Shown: positions 1 through 4,657 of the stretch, in pieces
How positions within the stretch are numbered: position 1 is the stretch's first letter
Layout of the letters: the number at the start of each line of letters is the position of its first letter
Assembly (NCBI GenBank): GCA_947625365.1
Contig: CANQNZ010000075.1
Location: forward strand, 1-5,203
Length of the DNA stretch: 5,203 nucleotides
Source: an uncultured Bacilli bacterium
Lineage (GTDB): Bacteria; Bacillota_I; Bacilli_A; RF39; UBA660
Direction of reading: 5' to 3'
Position numbers and translations under genes: made by a program
The notes under the pieces: model-generated
Databases searched by the model: none
Told to the model about the DNA's origin: nothing
What the model saw: only the letters and a program-made list of their open reading frames with translations

Positions 1-77
1 CTCTATACTTTATCAAAAAAGTACCACAGAAAAATATGGAAAGTAACGCATAAAATAAAGAAGAAATTAATAATTTT
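1..77. repeat. 77-bp exact direct repeat, copy at window edge
   Basis: Bases 1-77 match 190-266 at every position. Beyond 77 the similarity continues to about base 89 with two mismatches (78 and 83), then fades. The offset of 189 bases is 63 codons, so both copies are read in the same frame of the ubiA-like gene and encode the same 25 residues (KLLISSLFYALLS and following). The copy touches the window edge, so its true left limit is unknown. It could be a genuine internal duplication or an assembly-graph artefact. Confidence 0.95.
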
Positions 78-898
78 TTCTCTTTATATAGTTTTTCTGG
101 AGCTTGAACTGCCGAATTTTCTTGGAAACTTAAATATAAATAATAACAAAAAATGAAAATAAGTAGAGGAATAGCTAGTAATAATTCCACTCTATACTTT
201 ATCAAAAAAGTACCACAGAAAAATATGGAAAGTAACGCATAAAATAAAGAAGAAATTAATAATTTTATCTCATTATATTCTTTAAATGATTTTCTATATA
301 ATGCCGCTTTTTGAGCATTATTAAACATTCGATATTCCGAAAATCTTTTAAGAGCCATTAAGTAAGCACCTAGCATCCAATAACCAAATACTATACTTAC
401 AGGAGGCAGATAAAAAGAAGTAACAGCAAACCAACCTAATAAAAAACGAATAGCATTATTTAATGACACAGATAAAACATCTAAATAAGCAATATCTTTT
501 AGGCGAAAGGGTTTAACATTATATAAAATTCCCATTAAACATAATAATAAACTTATTACCAAAAAAGGTATAGAAACAAATATAGAACAAAAAATACCTA
601 TAAATAGTAAGAAAAAATATTCTAAAAAAATAATTTTTTTATTCATATGATTAGTTATAAGAACTCTCGTTTTTTTAAAGGGATGATATTTATCAAATTT
701 TGCATCAAAATATTCATTTAATACATAGTTAGCAGAAGCAATAAAACATGTACTTAAAATGCTGAGTACTATTGCTTTAAAAAATGAATAATTAAAAGTT
801 ACATTTTTTACTAACATTAAAGCAACAAAAATACCAGGAAGCATAAAAAATTGCTTAATCCAATAATCTAATCTGGCTAGTTTAATATTTTTTTTCAT
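1..898 (-). CDS. UbiA-family membrane prenyltransferase, 3' end outside window
   Basis: An open frame of 299 codons runs from ATG at 898 off the left edge without a stop. The protein is strongly hydrophobic with several membrane segments. It carries the UbiA-family aspartate motif near residues 61-69 (N61-E62-x-x-D65-x-x-x-D69, followed by KYHP), which in this family binds prenyl-diphosphate through Mg2+. A second conserved stretch, YNVKPFRLKDIAYLDVL, lies near residues 126-142, and ALKRFSEYR near 182-190. The pattern resembles the decaprenyl-phosphate phosphoribosyltransferase-like branch, which joins a polyprenyl phosphate to a sugar phosphate in the membrane. The exact substrate is inferred and uncertain. 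The usual family length is near 300, so little should be missing, but residues 212-236 recur exactly as 275-299 (see the repeat). An AAGGAAG ribosome site sits just upstream of ATG and a strong promoter precedes it. The family call is firm; the subfamily is tentative. Confidence 0.85.
   Translation of the reverse strand, partial: MKKNIKLARLDYWIKQFFMLPGIFVALMLVKNVTFNYSFFKAIVLSILSTCFIASANYVLNEYFDAKFDKYHPFKKTRVLITNHMNKKIIFLEYFFLLFIGIFCSIFVSIPFLVISLLLCLMGILYNVKPFRLKDIAYLDVLSVSLNNAIRFLLGWFAVTSFYLPPVSIVFGYWMLGAYLMALKRFSEYRMFNNAQKAALYRKSFKEYNEIKLLISSLFYALLSIFFCGTFLIKYRVELLLAIPLLIFIFCYYLYLSFQENSAVQAPEKLYKEKKLLISSLFYALLSIFFCGTFLIKYR
190..266. repeat. 77-bp exact direct repeat, internal copy
   Basis: This is the internal partner of the repeat at 1-77, covering codons 212-236 of the ubiA-like gene. 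It encodes a hydrophobic membrane segment preceded by EYNEI, whereas the edge copy is preceded by LYKEK. In family terms both places are expected to hold a membrane helix. Identity at every third codon position, however, means the copies are recent, converted, or the same DNA seen twice. Confidence 0.95.
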
Positions 899-905
899 AA
901 TTTTT

Positions 906-950
906 CTTCCTTATCAATTAAATTATAACATAAAGCTTATATATAGTAAA
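906..950 (-). promoter_or_regulatory. Sigma-A-type promoter and ribosome site of the ubiA-like gene
   Basis: On the minus strand a -35 box TTTACT (945-950) and a perfect -10 box TATAAT (922-927) are separated by 17 bases. The ribosome site AAGGAAG (906-912) follows, seven bases before ATG. The -35 box begins in the tail of the preceding hairpin, so the gene appears to be transcribed independently of the spoIVA remnant. Confidence 0.7.
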
Positions 951-1391
951 AATTTCACTTATTAGCTGTTTGACTAACAAGTGAAATTTTATTTTTACTT
1001 GAGGTATCACTTTTGAATAAACTTCCCAAGGTGTTTTTACCATTCGAGGATTACCATCATCATCTAAATAACCACTTGCATTAGGAATAACATACCCAAC
1101 ACAATCAATTAAACGAATATTAGCAGAAAATTCATTAATCTTAATATTTGCTCCGTTACTTGGAACAAATTTAGGTTCCGTTGTCATAATCGTTTTACCT
1201 TGCGCACTTTGAGGAATTTCATCTAAGCATCTTTTTTTCTCGTATTCATCCTCAATATTTGGCACCACTAAATTTTCAATAAATCTTTTAATGAACGTTG
1301 ATTTACCTGTACGAACTGCTCCTACTATTCCTATATATATTTCTCCATTACCTCTTTTAGCAATGGAAGAAATAATTTCATCTTTGTTCAT
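918..1391 (-). pseudogene. spoIVA: Truncated stage IV sporulation protein A (SpoIVA)
   Basis: SpoIVA is the ATPase that polymerises on the forespore surface as the basement layer of the spore coat and is anchored by SpoVM. Residues 1-122 match the family start closely: GAVRTGKS Walker A at 24-31, QSAQGKTIMTTEPKFVP at 61-77, IDCVGY (Walker B region) at 95-100 and the conserved PRMVKTPW at 115-122. After W122 (about base 1026) the resemblance stops. The remaining 35 residues are unlike SpoIVA and run through a terminator-like hairpin to a TAA. The intact protein is about 490 residues, so the rest of the ATPase domain, the middle domain and the SpoVM-binding C-terminus are all missing. Start ATG 1391 has a GAGGTG ribosome site and the usual N-terminus. 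The product is probably non-functional; a full copy elsewhere cannot be excluded. In Bacillus subtilis, spoIVA lies a few genes from der, as here. Confidence 0.88.
949..990 (-). terminator. Strong hairpin, likely bidirectional terminator
   Basis: The arms 949-965 and 974-990 pair over 17 bp around an 8-base loop. In minus-strand RNA the one non-Watson-Crick position is a G-U wobble; in plus-strand RNA it is an A-C mismatch. The stem ends in a run of T on both strands (five T on the minus strand, then ACTATA), typical of a rho-independent terminator. It lies within the aberrant tail of the spoIVA remnant, so it came with the foreign downstream sequence or belonged to a gene that used to end here. 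Confidence 0.7.
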
Positions 1392-1421
1392 ATCTCCACC
1401 TCATTTTTCTTTCTTAGTAAA

Positions 1422-1449
1422 TATCTATGCAAGTTAAAAAAAGATATGA
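1422..1449 (-). promoter_or_regulatory. Sigma-E-like promoter upstream of spoIVA remnant
   Basis: On the minus strand TCATATC (1443-1449) lies 13 bases before CATAGATA (1422-1429). This resembles the sigma-E pattern of a TCATATT-like -35 and a CATACANT-like -10, with mismatches in the -10. Sigma-E in the mother cell is the known driver of spoIVA in Bacillus, which supports the reading. The element ends about 30 bases before the ATG, a normal leader length. The match is imperfect, so this is a moderate call. Confidence 0.45.
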
Positions 1450-1473
1450 AAAAAATACTAGCTTTAGTATTTT
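1449..1473 (-). terminator. Rho-independent terminator of spoVIF
   Basis: Arms 1452-1460 and 1465-1473 form a perfect 9-bp stem with a 4-base loop. On the minus strand the stem runs into seven consecutive T. The upstream arm overlaps the last two bases of the spoVIF stop codon (1472-1474), so transcription should end right after the gene. The T tract reaches the putative -35 of spoIVA. Confidence 0.75.
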
Positions 1474-1714
1474 AAAATAATTTATCAACATCTTTTGGAA
1501 CATTATCTTTTAAAATAGTATCAATTATTTTATCTTCCTTTTCCTTACTAACTTTTTTATTAGTCATTGTACTTAATGTTCTAATAACCTCTCTTAAAGT
1601 CTTTTCATCTTTCATGTTACCATTTTGAAGCTTTTGGGCTAAACCTATGATTGTATCTTTATCAACCTTAGTTTTCTTTTCCACCTTTTTAAAAAAATCG
1701 TCACCAAATTTCAT
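1472..1714 (-). CDS. spoVIF: Stage VI sporulation protein F (SpoVIF)-like
   Basis: This small soluble protein of 80 residues is rich in Lys and Asp. It shows the ordering typical of the SpoVIF family: FFKKVEKKTKVD at residues 8-19, LAQKLQNGNMKDEKTLREVI near 25-44, NKKVSKEKEDKIIDTI near 52-67 and NVPKDVDKL at the end. In Bacillus, SpoVIF (YjcC) acts late in the mother cell and is needed for proper spore-coat maturation with GerE-dependent gene expression; there is no enzymatic motif. Length fits the family. ATG 1714 has a strong TAGGAGG ribosome site at 1723-1729. A sigma-K-like promoter precedes the gene and a terminator overlaps its stop, so it is probably monocistronic. The family call is from remembered motifs, not a search. 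Confidence 0.8.
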   Translation of the reverse strand: MKFGDDFFKKVEKKTKVDKDTIIGLAQKLQNGNMKDEKTLREVIRTLSTMTNKKVSKEKEDKIIDTILKDNVPKDVDKLF

Positions 1715-1733
1715 GAAAAAATCCTCCTACATT

Positions 1734-1760
1734 TAATATATGCAAAAGGATAATATAAGT
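1734..1760 (-). promoter_or_regulatory. Sigma-K-like promoter of spoVIF
   Basis: On the minus strand the -10 CATATATTA (1734-1742) matches the sigma-K form CATANNNTA exactly. An AC dinucleotide (1759-1760), the core of the -35, lies exactly 16 bases upstream, which is the expected spacing. The -35 overlaps the last base of the upstream regulator's stop codon. Late mother-cell expression is what the SpoVIF family would require, so motif and gene identity support each other. Confidence 0.65.
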
Positions 1761-1963
1761 TATTCATAGAATATATCATCAGGTCTTAAATTAAAACAAT
1801 TGGCTATTTTTATAGCCAGTTCATAATATAAATTTTTCTGCTTATTTTCTACTTGCCAATAATAACTAGTGCTTAAATTAAGTTTTTTAGCCATTTGCGC
1901 ATAGGACAAATTCTTTTCTTCTCTTAATTTTTTTAATTTTTCATAACCATAAACTTTTTTCAT
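1760..1963 (-). CDS. Small XRE/Cro-type helix-turn-helix regulator
   Basis: This 67-residue protein is almost entirely one XRE-type DNA-binding domain. It starts KLKKLREEKNLSYAQMAKKL (about residues 9-28) and has the turn and recognition helix NLSTSYYWQVENKQ (about 29-42). Its end, IANCFNLRPDDIFYE, is the usual closing helix of this fold. It has no extra effector or dimerisation domain, so it should act as a dimer on palindromic operators. ATG 1963 is preceded by a GAAGG ribosome site. It diverges from the plus-strand XRE gene at 2089, and palindromes between them overlap its promoter, suggesting autoregulation. Targets are unknown. The location beside spoVIF may mean a developmental role, but that is speculation. 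Confidence 0.85.
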   Translation of the reverse strand: MKKVYGYEKLKKLREEKNLSYAQMAKKLNLSTSYYWQVENKQKNLYYELAIKIANCFNLRPDDIFYE

Positions 1964-1984
1964 ATAAACCTTCTTTCTACGTTT

Positions 1985-2013
1985 ATAATAAATGACAAAA
2001 AGAATGAAGTCAA
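1985..2013 (-). promoter_or_regulatory. Sigma-A-type promoter of the minus-strand XRE gene
   Basis: On the minus strand TTGACT (2008-2013) and TATTAT (1985-1990) are separated by 17 bases, close to the vegetative consensus. The transcript would start about 15 to 20 bases before ATG 1963, after which the AGAAGG ribosome site follows. The -35 box overlaps one arm of an inverted repeat at 2012-2025, so a repressor bound there would block it. Confidence 0.7.
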
Positions 2014-2031
2014 CTTTGGCAAGTTATAACT
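2012..2031. promoter_or_regulatory. Candidate operator palindromes between divergent regulators
   Basis: Two overlapping inverted repeats are visible: AACTT-TGGC-AAGTT (2012-2025) and the perfect 10-base palindrome AGTTATAACT (2022-2031). They lie in the 125-base gap between two divergent XRE-type genes and touch the -35 of the minus-strand gene. XRE proteins usually bind such dyads. Which regulator binds is not shown by the sequence. Confidence 0.45.
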
Positions 2032-2053
2032 AGGTAGACTTATTTTTTCAAAA

Positions 2054-2088
2054 TGCTAATAATTATGGTTAAGGGGACGTGATTAGCA
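2054..2088 (+). promoter_or_regulatory. Inverted repeat flanking the ribosome site of the plus-strand XRE gene
   Basis: TGCTAAT (2054-2060) and ATTAGCA (2082-2088) are perfect 7-base complements. They enclose the AAGGGG ribosome site (2071-2076), and the second arm ends one base before the GTG start. In RNA this could form a hairpin whose loop holds the ribosome site; in DNA it could be an operator. A weak promoter (TAGACT 2035-2040, 17 bases, AATAAT 2058-2063) may precede or overlap it. Confidence 0.4.
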
Positions 2089-2352
2089 GTGCCATCATTA
2101 AATAAAATTCTGGGGATTAATTTACGTTATTATCGTTATTGTGAAAATTTATCTCAAGAAAAATATTATTCTAAATATAAACTTAGTATCAAACATTTAG
2201 CCAATATAGAACGTGGTAAAGAAAATGTTTCGCTTGATTGCGTAGAAAGAATAAGTCAAGCTATTAACATTAGTTCAACTGATTTGCTTACTTATGATGA
2301 AAACAGATTAATAAATAAAAAAAGAGTTGACCAAAAGGTAGTAAAAAAATAA
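2089..2352 (+). CDS. XRE-family helix-turn-helix regulator, GTG start
   Basis: This 87-residue protein is the only plus-strand gene. An XRE-type fold covers about residues 6-68: LGINLRYYRYCENLSQEKYY, then LSIKHLANIERGKENVSLDC with the typical N-I-E-R-G-K turn, and ERISQAINISSTDLL. A Lys-rich tail of about 20 residues (RLINKKRVDQKVVKK) has no recognisable domain and may add nonspecific DNA contact. The GTG start is chosen because an in-frame TGA lies three codons before it (2080-2082), no other start fits, and AAGGGG is 12 bases upstream. It diverges from a second XRE gene and converges on der with only 11 bases between stops. It is likely an autoregulator; its target is unknown. Confidence 0.8.
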   Translation: MPSLNKILGINLRYYRYCENLSQEKYYSKYKLSIKHLANIERGKENVSLDCVERISQAINISSTDLLTYDENRLINKKRVDQKVVKK

Positions 2353-2371
2353 GCACAAAGTGCCTATTTTT
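2350..2371. terminator. Bidirectional terminator shared by der and the plus-strand XRE gene
   Basis: Arms 2350-2356 and 2360-2366 pair over 7 bp around an AAA loop (TTT on the minus strand). In minus-strand RNA all seven pairs form, one of them G-U; in plus-strand RNA one is an A-C mismatch. T-rich runs follow on both sides. Each arm contains the stop codon of one gene: TAA at 2350-2352 and, on the minus strand, TAG at 2364-2366. Confidence 0.65.
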
Positions 2372-3674
2372 CTTCGCCTTTATTTTTAAATTGTAAAATT
2401 ATCGGTGTTCCCGTTAGTTCAAAATTTTCTCTTATTTTATTTTCTAAATATCTTTCATAACTAAAATGAACAAGATTTTTACTATTAACTTGAAAAGTAA
2501 ATTTTGGGGGTTTAACATCTGTTTGAGAAGTAAAATATATTTTTAATCTTTTACCTTTATATGATGGCGGATTATGCAAATTAACTGCGTCGATTATGAC
2601 ATTATTTAATTGAGAAGTTTTTATTTCTTTCGTCGAGTTTTCGTATGCTTTAAGCACTTCCGGCATTAGCATATGAATTCTTTTTTTCGTTTTAGCTGAT
2701 AAAAAGACAATATTAACATAAGGAATAAATTGAAATTCATTAGCAATCTTTTGTTTCCATTTTTTAATTTCTAAGTTAGCATCCGCAACTGTATCCCATT
2801 TATTAACGACTAACACCATAGCTTTACCAGATGAAATAGCATAAGATACAATATGTTTATCATGTTCGATTATGCCCTCTTCTGCGTTTAAAACAATGAC
2901 ACATACATCACTTCGTTCAATAGCTTTTAAAGAACGAATTAAACTGTATTTTTCAATATTTTCATATATCTTTCCTTTTTTGCGCATGCCGGCTGTATCA
3001 ATAACAATATAATCTTTATTATCGTAACGAAAGTGAGTATCAATAGCATCACGAGTAGTCCCGGCAATATCTGAGACAATAGCTCTTTGCTCATTTAATA
3101 AAGCATTTATCAAACTACTTTTACCTACATTAGGTCTACCAATAATACAAAATTTTAAAATATCTTCTTCCTCTGGTTCATTTTCATTAAAATCTCTAGT
3201 TATTTCATCTAATAGTTTATCAAATCCGTTATTATGAATAGCACTTAACGGTAAGACAGTTTCAAAACCTAATTCATAATAATTATAAATTAATTCCTCT
3301 TGTTTCGTATTATCAAGTTTATTAACTACGACAATTACTTTTTTATTAGTTTTAATCAACATATCTTTGACTAAATAATCATTACTAGTAAGTTCTTCTT
3401 TTCCATCAACTATAAAAACAATTACATCAGATTCATCAATAGCAATCATAGCTTGGGCTTTGATATCTTCATTAAAGTTATCATGACCCATATCAATTCC
3501 TCCTGTGTCAATTAGAAGAAAAGATTTATCATTATAAGTTACATTTCCATAAATACGGTCTCTAGTAATACCTGGTGCATCATCAATAATTGATTTTTTT
3601 TCACCAATCAAACGATTAAATATCGTACTTTTCCCTACATTAGGACGACCAATTAAACATACGGTTTTCTTCAT
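2364..3674 (-). CDS. der: Ribosome-assembly double GTPase Der (EngA)
   Basis: Der is an essential cytoplasmic GTPase with two tandem G domains and a KH-like C-terminal domain that helps mature the 50S ribosomal subunit. All motifs are visible: GRPNVGKS at residues 9-16, DTGG at 56-59, NKLD at 118-121 and SA at 144-145 in domain 1. Domain 2 has GRPNVGKS at 179-186, DTAG at 226-229, NKWD at 291-294 and SAK at 326-328. The KH-like region is about 350-430. At 436 residues it has the length of the Bacillus protein. ATG 3674 is preferred over an in-frame TTG at 3689, because GGGGAGGTG lies immediately upstream at the right distance and the TTG would sit inside or before it. A promoter precedes it, and it ends on a shared terminator. 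It looks intact and functional. Confidence 0.98.
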   Translation of the reverse strand: MKKTVCLIGRPNVGKSTIFNRLIGEKKSIIDDAPGITRDRIYGNVTYNDKSFLLIDTGGIDMGHDNFNEDIKAQAMIAIDESDVIVFIVDGKEELTSNDYLVKDMLIKTNKKVIVVVNKLDNTKQEELIYNYYELGFETVLPLSAIHNNGFDKLLDEITRDFNENEPEEEDILKFCIIGRPNVGKSSLINALLNEQRAIVSDIAGTTRDAIDTHFRYDNKDYIVIDTAGMRKKGKIYENIEKYSLIRSLKAIERSDVCVIVLNAEEGIIEHDKHIVSYAISSGKAMVLVVNKWDTVADANLEIKKWKQKIANEFQFIPYVNIVFLSAKTKKRIHMLMPEVLKAYENSTKEIKTSQLNNVIIDAVNLHNPPSYKGKRLKIYFTSQTDVKPPKFTFQVNSKNLVHFSYERYLENKIRENFELTGTPIILQFKNKGEEK

Positions 3675-3700
3675 AAGACACCTCCCCAAACTAAGGCCCT

Positions 3701-3729
3701 ATTTTAACAAAAATAATTTGAAATAGCAA
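3701..3729 (-). promoter_or_regulatory. Sigma-A-type promoter of der
   Basis: On the minus strand TTGCTA (3724-3729) and TAAAAT (3701-3706) are exactly 17 bases apart, giving a leader of about 20 bases that contains the GGGGAGGTG ribosome site. The -35 starts six bases after the prepilin stop codon. No hairpin terminator is visible after the prepilin gene, so der may also receive read-through. Confidence 0.55.
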
Positions 3730-3734
3730 ATTAA

Positions 3735-4598
3735 TTAATAATTTCTTGTGGCTATTCCTGGAACAAAATAGATGTTACAAGCTACATTAGTATAATGAGA
3801 TCCTGAGGTATTAATAACAAACTCTCCATCATCATAATATAAGCGTTCACAAGTATCAGTATCATATTTGTAGCCACTAGGAATACTAATATTAACAATT
3901 TCGGAAGCATTATCATCATCTATATAATGTGTAATAGTACTATATTTTTTTCCGTCTTTATATAAATCGATTTTATATTTATACTGATATCGATATACAT
4001 TGTAAGGACTACTATTTGTATTAACCCTATAATCATTTATATTACTACCATCTTCTAAAAGATTACTAAAGTCATTTGTATTAAAATTATTTATACAGCC
4101 ATATACGTCATTTAGTAAATAAGGATTACTACCTTTACCATTTAAACAGCTATTATTTAAAGATTTATCACTAAAATATTGAGTTACTGCTTCTTTAACA
4201 TGATTAGCCGCTTCACGTGTTATATTATAACTATCAGCTATTACAGGTATTCCTTCACAGATGGCACTTACATCAACATATTTACTAATATCATCATTTT
4301 TCATATCAACATTATCTTCTGGATTTAAAATTTTACCCGTATTATCATCAGCTTTTAAATAACCTGAAGCAATTAATTGAGAGATACGCATGCTTTCTAA
4401 ACTTTCACAATCACTTTTGTTATCATCAGCCCAAGCTTCCGCCGCCACTTCAATGGTCTTAACTTTAGCCTCGTACATTTTCTTTTTTATTGATTTTGAT
4501 ATTCCAAGGACACTAGGAACAGCAATAGCAATTAAAACCCCTAGTAAGACAATTACAGCAAGTAACTCTACTAATGTAAAACCCTTTTTATTTTTCAT
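3735..4598 (-). CDS. Type IV prepilin-like protein with six-cysteine exodomain
   Basis: The N-terminus is a class III prepilin signal: a short basic leader MKNKK, the prepilin-peptidase site G6/F7, then TLVELLAVIVLLGVLIAIAV with the conserved Glu at mature position 5. The hydrophobic helix would anchor the protein in the membrane before assembly into a pilus or pseudopilus. The remaining 250 residues are Asn/Asp/Tyr-rich with no enzymatic motif. They contain six cysteines (64, 114, 151, 168, 250, 274), an even number that could form disulfides outside the cell. The tail near 240-280 (SGYKYDTDTC to NVACNIYFVP) resembles a small Cys-containing repeat common in secreted proteins of gut Firmicutes, from memory only. 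No peptidase, ATPase or platform protein of a pilus system is adjacent. An AGGTGAT ribosome site precedes ATG 4598. It could be a minor pilin, a ComG-type competence pseudopilin or an adhesin. Confidence 0.85.
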   Translation of the reverse strand: MKNKKGFTLVELLAVIVLLGVLIAIAVPSVLGISKSIKKKMYEAKVKTIEVAAEAWADDNKSDCESLESMRISQLIASGYLKADDNTGKILNPEDNVDMKNDDISKYVDVSAICEGIPVIADSYNITREAANHVKEAVTQYFSDKSLNNSCLNGKGSNPYLLNDVYGCINNFNTNDFSNLLEDGSNINDYRVNTNSSPYNVYRYQYKYKIDLYKDGKKYSTITHYIDDDNASEIVNISIPSGYKYDTDTCERLYYDDGEFVINTSGSHYTNVACNIYFVPGIATRNY

Positions 4599-4601
4599 AT
4601 T

Positions 4602-4643
4602 ATCACCTATTATTAGTATAAACTAGTTTAACTATTTTTACAA
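4602..4643 (-). promoter_or_regulatory. Promoter and ribosome site of the prepilin gene
   Basis: On the minus strand TTGTAA (4638-4643) and TATACT (4615-4620) are separated by 17 bases. The ribosome site AGGTGAT (4602-4608) lies right where transcription would begin, so the leader would be only about 10 bases. The boxes fit well, but the short leader makes the call moderate. A hairpin-prone inverted repeat (TTAACT 4628-4633 with AGTTAA 4652-4657) covers the -35. Confidence 0.45.
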
Positions 4644-4657
4644 AGAAAAAAAGTTAA

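Noticed and set aside
1..266. CRISPR array or tandem satellite from the repeated segment
   Set aside because: Only two copies are seen, 189 bases apart, both within one open membrane-protein frame, and the intervening DNA is coding.
1964..2352. Prophage or mobile element suggested by the divergent XRE pair
   Set aside because: No integrase, transposase, terminal repeats or phage structural genes are visible, and flanking genes are chromosomal housekeeping and sporulation genes.
3675..3689. TTG start 15 bases upstream for der
   Set aside because: The five extra codons lie over the GGGGAGGTG ribosome site, and the ATG at 3674 gives the normal family N-terminus.
4390..4626. Plus-strand open frame of 78 codons
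   Set aside because: It lies antisense to the start of the prepilin gene, its Ser/Leu/Ile-rich translation is the reverse of that gene's hydrophobic helix, and no ribosome site precedes it.
4628..4657. Inverted repeat after ysxC as a terminator
   Set aside because: The imperfect AT-only stem (TTAACT with AGTTAA) is not followed by a T run on the minus strand, and a promoter-like -35 box lies within it.
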